A stretch of DNA of 64,000 nt, taken from the NCBI RefSeq assembly GCF_021462225.1, contig NC_061815.1, positions 45,729,986 through 45,793,985 on the forward strand, written 5' to 3'. Below the pieces are notes generated by a model, which searched no databases, was not told the origin of the DNA, and saw only the letters and a list, made by a program, of their open reading frames with translations. The stretch is from Girardinichthys multiradiatus. Taxonomy: Eukaryota > Chordata > Actinopteri > Cyprinodontiformes > Goodeidae. A program made the position numbers and the translations under genes. Numbering within the stretch: the stretch's first letter is position 1; every line of letters begins with the position of its first letter. This document shows positions 35,849 to 48,850 of this stretch, piece after piece.

Positions 35849-35854
35849 TTTATA
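35849..35854 (-). promoter_or_regulatory. phox2b: phox2b TATA box
   Basis: TATAAA (TATAAAGG context) on the minus strand, 218 nt upstream of the start codon. It predicts transcription start near 35820-35825 and a 5' UTR of about 190 nt. Confidence 0.6.
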
Positions 35855-35859
35855 GGAAC

Positions 35860-36170
35860 CTAGCCCTGTTTTATGAAAAGCCCCCTAAGAGCCGCCTAGC
35901 CCGAGGTCTCTAGAGCATATAGTCCTCATAATAAACTTGGCTCTTTCCGCTTGGACAATAGCAAAGCGTTTGGTCTTATTGCTAGCGCTTTTTTACATGA
36001 CAATAACTCATCAGTCTATTGGGCTGGCACTGGGGGCCCGGGCTGTCCAACCTCCCTATCATTGATCCCCTGCATCTCTAATTAGAATTTAATACCACGC
36101 CATTACGCAGCCCTCCACCACCACCGCCGCGCACCCCCTCCGCCCATACACCCCACTCCTCTCCAACCAA
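35860..36170 (-). promoter_or_regulatory. phox2b: phox2b proximal promoter
   Basis: Unique sequence just upstream of the TATA box. It holds a CCAAT box on the minus strand near 36016-36022, a TGATGAGTTATTG-type AP-1/CRE-like site near 36001-36014, and clustered homeodomain sites (taattagaatttaat) near 36080-36095. PHOX2B autoregulation through such sites is established in mammals; its use here is inferred. Confidence 0.5.
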
Positions 36171-36734
36171 CATCTTGCCCTTTAATTCAATCACACCACT
36201 TGGAAATAATGAAAGTTGGGTGACGATTCTCCCTGATCCAATTTTCTCCAAGCTTTTAAGCCTTTTAAGCGACCGTATACCTTGGGCAGGATTTCACAGA
36301 GTATTCCCACTCTGCCTCTTCTTTCTGTTCGTATGCTCCGACATTTTTTTTTGCTGTTTCTGCCTCTGGTCTTCTGCACTGAAGCGGTAAAACATGTCAA
36401 TTTTTATCCAGTAAGATCACCTATTTTTACGCACAAGGATTCGTTTCAAGTGCACTTGATAATAATGCAATCTTTGCGCAAAAGACGAGCCTGTAACAAG
36501 CAGATACGCAGTCATGTGAAATTTTTCCATACTGGCTTTTCTATCTTGTTCTGCTTAATAGAATCTGACCGTGGCAATTAAATGACTCGTATCCAGTCAC
36601 AAGCTTCAAATAAACATTTCATTTTTTATGAAATGTAAAATAAAAAATAATAATTACAACCAATTTTAACCCGTTTAAATCGCGTTAAATTCGCTGGTTC
36701 TTCATCGTTGAATCAGGAAAAGTTCATTAAATAA

Positions 36735-37070
36735 ATAAAATCCTGAAAAATAAACACCTTTCCACGTTCTGTTTAATGACGTACAGTTTTTGCCAACGTC
36801 GGCCTCCTTATTTGCCAAGTTTGCTGCAGCATCAAATCGTGCGAAAGATCCGGGCGTGTTTTTTATGATTCAAATGACTTTATAATTCTCTTTATTACTT
36901 TCATTATTCCGTTTATTTGGCGAATAACATCTTTGTAATGAAAGTAACGAACTGGCGCGGCAGTCATCGGACTTCTCAGGCTCCCAATATTGGCTGAGTG
37001 GTTAATTCGGTTTGTGTAATAAGGTGAACCGTTCTGAATGGCGCTTACACACTGGCTGAGTTTCTTCTTC
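36735..37070. promoter_or_regulatory. candidate conserved non-coding element
   Basis: Unique, non-repetitive sequence about 1.1 kb upstream of the phox2b start codon, with several TTTAATGA/ATTA-like motifs and an ATTGGCTGAGTGG segment near 36988. Selected by eye; conservation not tested. Confidence 0.25.
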
Positions 37071-37799
37071 CTTCCCTCCTATGTTTTGTTCACTGGATCG
37101 AGTTCAAGTCTTTCTTGTCGAGGCTCCGTGTTCTTACTCAAAATTATTGGCGCACAAAAAGGCGCAAAAATATGGTGCACCAATCTAATTTAGCTAATGA
37201 TAATTTGGTGCCTGAACGCGTTCATCTGGTCATGCGAGGTGATTGGAATAACACTGTAATATTGTTATAATAATCCAACGGGGACTGACAGCATGTATTT
37301 TGCAGCAGGTGGGTTTGGTGTCAGTTTGGACAGTGGATATTAAACGCGTTTGTCTCACAGCTTGTTCAGTTTTACAGGATTATTATAGATTATTTTTCTT
37401 TCTGAAGCGCCTCAGATTTTATTTTTATCCGAGTTTATCACAGTATTGATCTTCTGTTTTATCACCTAAAGAAATATAAAAAATATATACGTGGTGCTGC
37501 TATTTAAAAGGTTTAACGTTTGCAGGTAAAATTCTAATTTTAACGAGTCAGTGATTAAAATCTACTTTCAAACTTCTAAAAATGACAAATGCATCACAAA
37601 TTTTAGAAGTAGTTTTCTAGAATGTTAACCTTTTATTAGAATATAATTAGATCTGTCATGGTTTCATATAAACACTTTTCTTGTTCGTATAATACGTGAA
37701 TATCCCATCAATTATTTGTTTATCCAACTGCCGACGCCTTGCAGTGTGTTTCTGTCTCTTTTTTTATTCTTAACTGACACAACTCCGTCCCTATTATGT

Positions 37800-38180
37800 A
37801 AATGATTTCTTTTTTATCTCCTTTATTCCATCTGCACACGAGCTGGGACCCAAAAGTTGTACCAAATGGTTAATTTGATTATTGAAACCAAAGAGCCAAA
37901 TGGTTCACCGTCCTCCCTCCACGCGTCTGGCAGCGAGAAAAGTAGCCATCTCTGCGCATTAATCTAATAACGCTCAAAGAAACGAGGAGTCTTTTCTGAT
38001 ATTTCGCCGAGGCAAATACAATTATAGCTTTTAGCCATCGGTTTCTTTCACTGAGGCCGCTCTTTATTCCTGTGTTCTATAGCCTGGTCCCCTCCACCAG
38101 TGTCCACCAGCTATTGAAACGCCCCTCCTTTTATAGTTTCAACATATTTTAATTCTATCAGCTGGTTCTGGTCAGACGAA
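37800..38180. promoter_or_regulatory. candidate conserved non-coding element
   Basis: Unique stretch with ggttaatttgattattgaaa, gcgcattaatctaataacgc and an SRF-like ccttttatagtt. About 2.2 kb upstream of phox2b. Inferred from texture only. Confidence 0.3.
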
Positions 38181-38429
38181 AGGCAACAGACTGCCTGATG
38201 TCGAGATGATAAATTCGAAATTTCACACGCTGCAGTTTTTCTTCATGATTTTAAGCCCTTTTGGAAAATGCAATGTGCTGTTTGTTTCCAGATGCGCGTT
38301 TGGCGTGAATGATGTTGGTTGGAACGTTGCTTGTAGTGATTTACAGTAACATAACAGCCCATAAAATCAAATAAAAATGGTAATTAAATCGTAATTATCT
38401 GACTTATCTATATAGCTTTACTTAAATAA

Positions 38430-38870
38430 ATCAAGAAAATGCGATCTGTGCAAGACCCCAAGTTCCTTTGGCAAGTGCCAAACAATAGCCTGGATGCTGG
38501 AGGAACTCCTCTCCATTTAGTGCCCACTATCGTTGCTCGGCAATATAGGAATGCGGGTCGACAGGAGGAACAAAAAGAGGAACAAAATGCCATTGTCTGC
38601 GGATGGATTGGATGGATCCACTCCCCCGAAAAGGCAAAGGAATAGAAGAGGATAAAGAGAGGGAGAGAGATGGGAGGGTCCTGCTGTCACATTTCACCTT
38701 CAATGTCTCACTCCTTCGCCCGAGGAAATGTTTGGCTTATCAAAGCAGTTATTAATAAGGCCGCGTGTTGCAGGGGAGGGGCTCTGGGGCAAATAAAAAA
38801 TTCATTTTGGGGATGCTCTCATGGCGATTTAGTCTGATGTCTCAATTCGAGGGAACAGAAAAATATCCAG
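38430..38870. promoter_or_regulatory. candidate conserved non-coding element
   Basis: Unique sequence with tggcttatcaaagcagttat (a TCF/LEF-like atcaaag) followed by taataaggccgcg and atggcgatttagtctgatgt. The short open frames over it are not coding-like. Confidence 0.3.
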
Positions 38871-39439
38871 TTTAAAAGGAAAATATGAGATGAACCTCTT
38901 GGAAGGGTGCTATAAAATCCTCACGGATTATTACATTTGAATACATTCCATCCGTAAAAGTTAGACCATTCTTTCAGCGGAGTTTTATATTTTATTTGAT
39001 TAAATTTTTGTAACTTAACGCGTTTTCAGAGTGGAAGAACCTCTACCGCGTTCCAGGCTGGTCCGTAAAAAGCGCATCGCGTTTCCAAACGCACAGATGG
39101 AAAGTGACATCTGGAAGAAGAGACAAATTAAATTAGGAACTGGTGTCCTCCACCAGTTTCTACATAGGAGAAAAGAAAATGTGCAGCACAAAGGAAGTGA
39201 GGGTTATACTCTGCGTTTTTCGCCTCAGTCAGATCTGGTGTGTATTTCTACCCATTTTAACTGTTGCTCATAAATACTGGAGTAAATTGTTATGGTGGTT
39301 GTGTCAAAGAGATGACACTGACCTGTTCTCCAAATAAACTTTTTTTTTTGTCCATCATTGTTCTACATTTAGATTTGTGATTTAAACTCAGTTTTACCTT
39401 TAGGAACCTTAATTGCCATACAAATAACATACTGTATGT

Positions 39440-40260
39440 CTCAACTGTGATGGATCAAAAACTTCAGTTTTGGTCATTTTGGATCTCCATTTATTTGACA
39501 AACCTCATAACCTACTGGCTGATACACTGGAAAGGTGGATAGGATTGTCCATTACTGTGCTTAATTGGTCCAGATCTTACTTGGCTGACTTTGTGTCATT
39601 CGGCAATTATAAATCTGAATAAACAAAGATCAAGTGTGGGATTCCTCAAGGCTCCATTCTCTGACCACTTTTATTCAAATCAGTTAAATTCTATTTATAC
39701 AACATTTATATAGAACATTTATATAATGCAAATGCACCTTGCAAGACAGACAGATCCAATTCAAATCTAGAAATATGCATTCAAATCAGCACCATAGACA
39801 TATTTAAATGAACTTACACACATTCCAGTCTTATCCTACCTTTATACCAATGCAGTCACTGAAAAAAATATTGCAAGTTTTAATTTTCAATAGGTTACTG
39901 TAATGGTATTTTTCTTGTCTCTTTAACAAAACAATCAGGCAGCTGCAGACCATCCAAAAGGCTGCTGCCAGAGTCCTGACCAACACCAGAAAAATTTATT
40001 ATATTCCATCTGATTTTAAAATCATGGCGATGGTCAATACATCACTTAATTGCCATGGCCCTGAAAATATCTCGAAGTCGTTTGTGGGGTATGAACTATC
40101 AAGAACCCTAAGGTCATTAGGGCCCGGCTATTCAGTGTTCCCAGGACTAGAACTAGGCAGACTTTAACTCCTGTGCTCCAAAGCCCTTCAATCAACTCCC
40201 TGAAAACCTGAGATGTGCAGAGCCTTGAGGTAATGGCTTCTTTAAATCAGGACTCAAACA
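39440..40260 (+). mobile_element. decayed LINE fragment(s)
   Basis: At 39510-39670 a broken frame reads like a non-LTR reverse transcriptase: NWSRSYLADF, then KIKCGIPQGSIL followed by a stop where PLLF is expected. At 39945-40010 comes LQTIQKAAARVLTNTRK, a 3'-domain phrase of L2/CR1-type LINEs. The clade is not certain. Confidence 0.55.
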
Positions 40261-40322
40261 TTATTGTTCACTGCAGCTTTACCTTTAGGGTCAAATATTA
40301 TTTTGTTTATTCATTTTTATCA

Positions 40323-40698
40323 GGGCTGCACGGTGGCGCAGTTGGTTGCACTGTTGCCTTGCAGCAAGAAGGTCCTGGGTTTGATTCCTGGCCGGGGGTC
40401 TTTCTGCATGGAGTTTGCATGTTCTCCCCGTGCATGTGTGGGTTCTCACTGGGTACTCTGGCTTCCTCCCACAATCCAAAGACATGCCAGTTAGGTTAAT
40501 TGGTCACTCTAAATTGCCCTTAGGTGTGTGAATGAGTGTGTGCATGGTTGTTTGTGTGTTGCCCTGTGATGGACTGGCGGCCTGTCCAGGGTGTACCCTG
40601 GATAGGCTGGTGCCTATCTCCCATAGACTGCTGGAGATAGGCACCAGCTCCCCCGTGACCCACTATGGAATAAGCGGTAGAAAATGACAAATGACAGA
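40323..40698 (+). mobile_element. tRNA-derived SINE, copy 3 (best preserved)
   Basis: A box tggcgcagttgg at 40333-40344, B box gggtttgattcc near 40377-40388, then the body and the tail ggaataagcggtagaaaatg. A perfect 11-bp duplication, catttttatca, flanks at 40312-40322 and 40699-40709. Confidence 0.9.
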
Positions 40699-41359
40699 CA
40701 TTTTTATCACGCTTTAGCCACAGTTAAGAAGCTAATTTATTCATACGTCTGGCAGATGTAGATTTAAAGTCATTTTTATATTTCATAAACATGTTTCTTC
40801 TGACTGGAAGTGATAGGTATTGTTTTGGAGTCCTGACTTTAATCAGACAGAGACTCTGAGGAGATAGCTAAAGATTAGGGTGGTGGGAAGTAGGCCTCCC
40901 AACTCAGACCTGAAGCTGATCACCAAATCATCAAAATACCAGTGAAAACATGCAAAAAGCTGCTGACCAATAAAAATGCTTTAATGCCAATAAAGATGTT
41001 GCCACTGATCTTTTAGGAGGAACATGCTGCTTGTATGTTTTCTTAACTGATTCTTCTTTAACGTTGTGTGATTGTTCTTTGAGATATACCAGTTTCCCTT
41101 TTAGAAACAAACTTTGTTGAAGGAAAATACTTCTGCCAGGTATGTAAATAATTTGGGACTTGTAGTTGTTTAAATTTGGCATTTCACAGTTTCTTTATTT
41201 TTATTTGATCCTTAAACCTATTTGTATGTATTTTTTGTCTATATTGTAATTTTCCTTACATCTGTTGCTTTATTTCCCTTTCAAGCTTCTTGAATTACTT
41301 TGTGCATAAAACGTGCTGTACAAATTAATCTGCCTTGCCTTTAGAGGCCTCTTAGATAA

Positions 41360-41965
41360 ATTCATGGCTTACACGCTGTATGATGTGTAATAATGTCCTC
41401 TTATCCTGCATTAATGTGTGCCATTGTCTTCCAGATTTGGCAGCCAGTTCCTGGAGAGCCCGGCTTGTCGCTCCTGGCCTCGTCGGCCCCTCCGAGCCTT
41501 TATCTGCGCTTCCCGAGTGACCAAGAGACCAGCCAGCGGATTAACATAAAAATCTTATTCCGGGGGATAAGATTAGGAAACATATTACCCTCTAACGCGG
41601 CCTTGGCACGAGCGAGAGCCAGGCAAGGAATCAATTACTAAATTACTCCAACCTCTAAGTCGACATTAACGCAGAGAAATGCCATCGACCGCTTCTGAAA
41701 TAAGATTTCGCTAAGATGCGATCATTAGATCTCTTGCCAGTGTTCAAGAATTTGATTCATAAAATCGTCTGAAATGAGATGGAATTAAATTCTTATCGGG
41801 GCTCTTGTCATCATTTCATCCCGCGCTGTTTAATGGTGGTCTATGGCCTTCATGAGATTTTCCCTGTAAATAAACTTAGTAATCGAATCCGCCTCTCCGC
41901 GACACATTGTTTGGTTGTTATTAATTTATTGCAGCCGTGCAGGGCGGTGGGGCGCAGAGATGCAG
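41360..41965. promoter_or_regulatory. candidate developmental enhancer / CNE cluster
   Basis: About 600 bp of unique, balanced-composition DNA with no repeat signature. It has at least eight ATTA/TAAT homeodomain cores (gcattaatgtg, ggattaacat, tcaattactaaattac, cgacattaacg, gatcattaga, gttattaatt) plus a GATA-like tcttatcggg and ccgggggataagat. This is the texture of ultraconserved vertebrate elements next to transcription-factor genes. Conservation itself cannot be seen from one sequence. Confidence 0.45.
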
Positions 41966-42219
41966 GGCCATGAGGCTGCAGGCTGAGAGGCTGCTGCGGG
42001 TTCTCTCTGGATGTTTCGGATCACACTAACACCAAGCACTGTGGCTTGGACTCAGGCTGCAACAAGCTTTGAGAGGAAGGGGTGTCTGAAATATCATCTG
42101 TCATTTTTTTCTGCATTTCACCCCCAGTGAGGTCAAAGCATATTTTATTTAGCATAGACCACTGGCATTACCCCCCTCTCCCCACCCACCACGGCATTAG
42201 CAGTTGACAATTATTAGCC

Positions 42220-43040
42220 CCAACCCCATAAATCAGCTGCGTGACCCGTTATTATTGTTGAATTGAATAGCTGTTGGGGAAGTGAGGGTCAGTGTCATTA
42301 ACTTGCCTGCACAGCCACCCCACACACACACCACCCTCGGGCCCCCCGAAGGCATTTGGCCCTCTATACAAGGACCTGCTGGCTAATAATGCCGTGTGGC
42401 CTGCCCAGAAGCTTAATCACACATGCATTAAGGGGAAGACAGCGGCTCTTTGTGCGCACGTAGGTTTACTGGAATTAAGCGATTAATGGTCAACTAAGCG
42501 GCAGGCGACGAGGCGGCGCACCGAGCACGACGTAGCCCTGTTGTTTTACGCAAAAACATGCGAAAAAGAGTAGGAGGACGAGATGAATTGAAGTTTGGAG
42601 GGAGGCAAGCTGCAATTACAGTAGTCCTTGTCCCCCAATCCATCATGCAACGTCAAGGTCATTGTGTATTATATTGATTATGATACAAGGCTTTGTGATG
42701 TTTATTACACCCCTCCTGCTTCCATATAATAATATGCAAAAATGCCACATGTAAACACCTGCTATCAATTTCTAAAGCTGCTAATTTGCCTCGCCTGGTG
42801 GTTCCTCCTTTCTCTCCCAGTTTCATATTCTTCATATGTGTTATGACTGAACACGTGGCTGCGCATTAAGCTGTTTTGCCTGCAGCCCCCATCTGCATAA
42901 ACCATCAGGCAGCTCATATGAATTATGATTTCCATATAGTCAAAAGGAAGGACCCAACGAGAGCCAACAACAGGGCTTCTCAAATATATTGTTTCCCATA
43001 CAAATGAGATGTCAGAACCGTTAATTAACTTATCAGTGAC
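42220..43040. promoter_or_regulatory. candidate developmental enhancer / CNE cluster
   Basis: Unique sequence with gctggctaataatgccgtgt, gaattaagcgattaatggtc, tattgattatgatacaagg and gaattatgatttcc. It contains paired ATTA cores and an octamer-like aatatgcaaaaatgcc near 42731. No credible open frame. Confidence 0.4.
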
Positions 43041-43725
43041 ACACTGGGTTAACTGGGAGTACAGGCTGATGTAACAGCGCCAATATAAAACTAGTAGAAA
43101 AGCTGAATCTATATCTGAAGGACAAACATCTCCAATAAACAGCTGTAAGATCTATTACCTCAAGCATTTTACCTGCCAATACAGGTGTTTGGAGATAGGT
43201 CCCCTCCTCAGGTTCACCTGACAGTATATGCATGTACCATTAACTCACCCTTCAGCAGAAAACTTTCAGTCTTTCTTTTTGACATCATTGTTTTCTTAAT
43301 CTTTTCTCTTTTTTAAATGTTGCTTGAGTCTTCAGAAGTCAGATAGGCTGATTGATGCAGTAAATGGGTCCTGTAACTAAAACAAGAAACCCAACAGCTC
43401 AGCAAGTCTGGAAACTGGAAAGTTTGCAACAATAAGCTATTCAAATTTTTTATGTCTTTGCTGTTTTCCTTGTCAGTGCCAAGTATTTTATTTATTTTCC
43501 TTTTTTATTTTTATAATTTCTTTATTTTGGTTATTTAATTAATATTTATTTTCTTTTACTTCATTTTTATTTTTATTTTAAATTTATTATTTCTATCCAT
43601 TGTCAGGAGAATTAACTTCAGACATTAATTATCTTATTCATTAATTATACAACCATCAATTATATTTTGAATACCACAATGATACAGAATTATTTGGAAG
43701 TAACTCACATGTGTGGGATTGTGTT

Positions 43726-43798
43726 TTGGATGGATGGATGGATGGATGGATGGATGGATGGATGGATGAATGGATGGATGGATGGATGGATGGATGCA
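43726..43798 (+). repeat. (GGAT)n microsatellite
   Basis: About 17 tetranucleotide units with one gaat variant. Confidence 0.95.
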
Positions 43799-44489
43799 AT
43801 GTAATGAAGGCATTATAGGAAAAAGACTATTTTTATTTTACATTAACACCTGCACTTCAGTTCTGTTCCAAATAAGTGGATCTTTTCATAGTAACAACCA
43901 AGAGAATCTTTTATCTCTAAATTGAGGTTTTCACAGTTTTCCCATAGCAGGAACAACATAAACATACAGAGCTGAATGCTAGAGAGGGAAAGTAAACTCT
44001 CTTGAATTTTATGTCCATCCTTTTACCATTGGTCTTCCAAAGAACGGCCATCCATATTGACGGCAGTGGGTAAATTATATTGCCATGACTACCACCCAAT
44101 GGCAGAGCTTGTTGATCAATCAAACCTAATTTGATTGGATGGAAGCCTTAAAGAACAGCCAGATGGGAGCTATCAGAGTGGGTCTGTCCACTGATTCACT
44201 TCCTGTTCCCAGAAGGCGTTGTCTGGGCTCTGAGGGATGATGGTGCACCACAGAGCCGGATGAGACAGATTCAGTGTTCTGGATAAAATCAATACATGTG
44301 AACAGTTACTGAAAAAACCCTTATTTCTTTATTTAACATTTGATACTGTTTTCACTGAGGGCTGCAAACACATTTGGACAAATTACTTTTGTAATTTTTA
44401 TATTTCTAGTGAACTTTGATGATCGTTATTCTCTTTGCTGTTTTAGACACACTAATTTTTCGATCAGTATTTGGTGAAAGAATGTAGGA

Positions 44490-45000
44490 GCAGTTATTAG
44501 GTGTCTCACAAAAGTTTTCATTTAACAACTCCGTCACATTTTCTTATGTTGCAACCACAAAGATGTGCATAATTGTGAAGTGAATTTTGTAGAAAGGTCT
44601 TTTGCTGCATTTCTGCTGTAAGTCATTTGGGGTATGTCACTTTCAGCTTTGCACATCTAGAGACTGGAATTGAGCTCAAGCTCAGTCAGATTGGATGGAG
44701 AGCCTCTGTGAGCATCAATTTTCCATATTGCCACTGATTTTTATTTGGATGTATGTTTGGACTTGCTCTGGGCAATTCTAACACATGAAAATGTAGCTCT
44801 GGCTGATGTTTGGGGTTGACTTCTTGATGGAAGGTTAACGTTTGCCCTAGTTTCAAGTCTTTTGGAGCCTCTAACAGGTTTTCCTCCAACACTGCCCTAT
44901 ATTTAACTCCATCCATCCTCCCATCAACTCTGACCAGCTTCCATTTCCCTTCCCTAATTTGTGGGAGATGCCACATTGGGGGGACTCATTTAAAAATCAT
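44490..45000 (-). mobile_element. Tc1-like fragment
   Basis: The minus frame 44976-44686 reads LEAPKDLKLGQTLTFHQEVN and NPNKNQ-like remnants. Upstream are tgttgcaaccacaaagatgt and gcataattgtgaagtg, as in the family at 2869-3943. The left terminus is degraded. Confidence 0.6.
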
Positions 45001-48000
45001 AAATGTACATAGAGGAAGTCAAAAGCAAAGAAAGATCAACCAGGTGCTCAGCATGGACCAAATTTAAGAGATGATCATCAACTCTTTGAGATCATGACCT
45101 GCACACACTCCAGTAACACCAACAGTGCAGAAGTGAATGTGAATACATTAACCTCCTCGAAGACCTGATCTCTGATGACTTCACCTGCAGAGGAACAAAA
45201 CTGAAATTGTGAAACTGTGTCAGCAGGGACTGCACTGTCTGAAAACTAAAGCTAACATCACCCAGCCTGGAATGGTCGCTGTTTTTCATTTTAGACTGTG
45301 TGTTGATATGCTGCATCTCAATGTGGCAGTCCAGCTGCAATATGACAAACAACAGAGTCCTGCAGCAGATAGCTGGGAGAGCTAAGAAAGCATTGGTGCA
45401 TTGCTTTAGTGAGATTTAGTTATCTTAAGGGAAGCAGTTTGAGTAGAGAGGAAAAAAGGTACAATGTACTCACTGATTAAAATGGCTTTAAAACATTGGC
45501 CATCTTGTTGGTACTGTTTTGAACAATAAATATTTTATCACTAGCTGTAGTAATAGTCCCATTTAGCTCAAGTGGCTGAGATCAAATGAATATAGTCATA
45601 GTTAGGACTGTGGTGTAGTGAAATGAACAACTCGGTTTTAACCTTTCTGAACTGCTTTTTTCATGTCCCTTTAAAATGTCCTTTCAGGACAATGAAAAAA
45701 GCTTTTATCGCGGACAAGCAGCATCCTGAGCAACATGAGAAGCCTATGGGTTTTTGTTTTGCTCAAAACATTCTGTCTGAATCCCTGAACTCAGACACCG
45801 AGGGAAGGTACTAGCTACATCAGGAATTCAGAAAACGGTCACAAACAAAACTTATAAAACACTAACAGCAATGCAAATCTGGGTATACACAGAAACTCAA
45901 CATATTACAGATAATGACATTTATTAATTATTCTCATAATATTTAAATGAAGTGTTAGATCTAACATAAATTCTCAACAAATATATCTTTTTACTCTTTT
46001 ATATGTCCCTCCTGACTTTGATAGATTATGTAACTGACTGATTTATGAGCAAAAGTACAACTTAAAATAAGCTCAATATTACAAGCCTTTTGAATGCTTG
46101 TAGGACTTTGTCCTCTAATACTTAATGTTTGTATGAGGCTGCATGTTGCTCACACTGGAAGAAAGAGAAGCCAAGTCACTTGCGTGGTTAAAAAATGATG
46201 TCAGCCATCTTAGCTGCCTGAAAATAGATGGTGCCTCTCTGATTTCTATGTTGTGCATCATTCCTCCTCTGCCTCCCCTGTGGAAGCTAGACGTGACAAA
46301 TAGCTGGATCTGCACTTTTCTGCAGCAAAACCAACACGCCCCTCATCATCGCCGGGTGCAAATTTGATCAGAACACACCCAGAATCCCCCAGCTGCTTGA
46401 TGATGAATTGTCATATTAGGAACAATGTTTATGCATCAGGCCACAAGACCGCCCCCCCCCCTCCCCCCATGACAGTAAATTGCCTCTCAGACAAATCTCT
46501 GGTCTGGGATTCCAGCGATGAATTGCACCTCCTTCCTGGATCCTGTGTGTTCCAGGAAACTTTGTTGAAGAAGCCAGATGATGTCCCTAATCAGTTCAAA
46601 TTGGATGGTTGTTAACTTTGAAATTAGTGGATTTTGAAGACATTTCTTGAAAACCAGCCTATGTTAGGCAAAGAGCACAAAAGCTCTGGATCTGTATCTG
46701 CAAATGTTTGTGCCACTCAACAGAAGGAACATCTAAGTGTCATCATTAACTTGGGACATTCAGAGAAATGCTTTAACAAATAAAAATAAAAAACCTGTTT
46801 AACGTACTTTAACATACTATTTACTGTGTCAGTTGTAATGTTCAATTGACATGACAGTGTGTTTGTCAGGAGTTGGACTTAGCTGTTCATATAGATTTTA
46901 AAGGAATTATCAACAGGGAAAGCTGGTCTGGCTTGGCCTGATCCTGGTCCAGGCTGAGAAGTGTCCCAAAGAAATAGCCCTGGGCTCATATAGAGCACCA
47001 GCGGGAAGACAGAGGGAACCATAAAAGGAGCAATAAAGCTAATGTGATAGAGAAAATGGCTTTCTGAATAAAGGTGTGATGAAAGCCATGCCCCTTAAAT
47101 CTGGGTGTGCAGGGCTCTGCAGAGGTGACAGTCTGATGAAGTTTATATTGGATTTTCTCAGAGTTCAATCAAAGTAACCTTAAAATACCACTACTCATGT
47201 GTTAGATATGAAATTGATCGGCAGTATGTGTTTATAAGCTGAATAACATTGGAGGAACTGATAATGATGTTGGAGTGTGTATGAATAACATCCCAAAGTC
47301 AAAGAAACAAATCTGTTAGAGACTGTTAATAGTTGAATGCAGCTGGGGTTTCTGTTGGAAAAAAAGTAGGCAACCATATTAATGTGAAGCATAAGAAATA
47401 ATAGAACCATGTGAAACTCCAATAACATATTGATAAAGAAAAGATAGTTTTACAAGTATTAGCTCGAATTTTCATCTTGAGTCTTTGATCCTGCGAGGGA
47501 AGTTGTGTATGTCTGCATGGGTCTTGCTCAGGACTTATATTGCAGATGTGGCTTCCAGGGGTAGTGGCCTATAGGTCATCAGTGCTTGTTGCAGTAACAA
47601 CCGTCGATGGTTTCCAGCTGTGATGAAGCCATAAAGCTGAAGATGGAAGCCAGCGAGGTTTGGTTGACTGGGAACTGCTGAAGCAGCAGACAGGTACTGG
47701 GCCAGAACGACTACAGCTTCTTTAGCTGCAGAGAGAAAAGCTTAGGTGTGGTAAGAATTTGAGTAGGCTATGGAGAATGACTTTCTGTTAGCCTGAAGGA
47801 GCTCAGTAACACTGCCTGAAGCTCAAAAATGGAAAACGACAATTCCAGGCTGCGTTTAATTTCTGGAGAATAAACGAGTCTTATTTGTGCTAGTCAGAAC
47901 CAAAGCAGAAAAAGGTGTTTACCTGAAGGCAATCACAATTCTGTTATAAGTGGTCAATATCCATTGTGATTAATCTTAGGCAGACTAGCCTCACTGCAGA

Positions 48001-48385
48001 GCTTTTAAATGCCTTGGTAAGGTGCCAGTTTATTAGCTATTGCTCTCAGACTTTTGTCTCCACTTCTTAGAACAATTCATTAGCACTTTGTGAGCTAACA
48101 TTTGAGCTACAAACAATGACATTTTTTGTGGGGGTGGGAGACAGTCTGTGGGGGACCTTATGTTATCAATTGATGGCCAATTCTGCTTTTGCCAAAACAA
48201 TGTCTTCAGTCTTTAACACTTATTTTTTACACATTTCTCAATTCATAAATAAAAAAGCAAAATGTAATAAACATCAACACAATTGGAAAAAAAATATCAT
48301 GTATGTCCTTAAATCCAATATAATTGCAGAAGGACAGAGGGCCTCACATATGTATTTGCTTCCTCTTGTAAAAAACTGATTTCTG
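45000..48385. other. intergenic, no gene recognised
   Basis: Mostly unique DNA. The part 46140-46610 is less AT-rich and could hold a regulatory element. No credible open frame. Confidence 0.45.
46449..46468 (+). repeat. cytosine-rich tract
   Basis: A C-run of about 20 bases with one interruption (t). Confidence 0.8.
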
Positions 48386-48387
48386 TT

Positions 48388-48394
48388 GTGTATG

Positions 48395-48440
<46 letters not shown>

Positions 48441-48446
48441 CATGTG
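48388..48446 (+). repeat. (TA)n / (TATG)n microsatellite
   Basis: A run of about 19 TA pairs flanked by tgtatgta and tacataca, making a near-palindrome. Confidence 0.95.
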
Positions 48447-48639
48447 TGTGTTTGTAACATTTCTCAGATATCACACACTTTTGAGGTGCTGAAAGACCTT
48501 TTTTTCATCATTTTATATCTGGCAGGCATGTGACACTGAGACTGCGTGGAAATGTTGTTCGTTGTTCATTTAAAAACAGTCACAAAATGCCCACCAGTTT
48601 GCAACCAGCACTCATCTACCCATTCTCTCTATCCCTCTG

Positions 48640-48850
48640 CTTGTGTTTGCAGGTTTGCATCTGAATAACAGGGCTGGTGGGGGCCCAAGCACTTGGCCAC
48701 GTGGACCAGATTGATGTCATTGTCTCGGCACACTGACCTTTGCTGTAATACCCACGGCAGACATCACAAACTCTCACATCAATTTAGTTCAATTGGATGT
48801 GGCATGTCTTGGCTAACTCAATTTGTGGAGAAATGCACCTGTCTCTGCCT
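48640..48850. promoter_or_regulatory. candidate conserved non-coding element
   Basis: Unique stretch with cagattgatgtcattgtctc, actgacctttgctg (nuclear-receptor half-site) and caatttagttcaattgga. Confidence 0.25.

Noticed and set aside
40323..40410. Possible tRNA gene (A and B boxes)
   Set aside because: It cannot fold as a full tRNA, continues into a repeated SINE body, and is flanked by target duplications; it is a SINE head.
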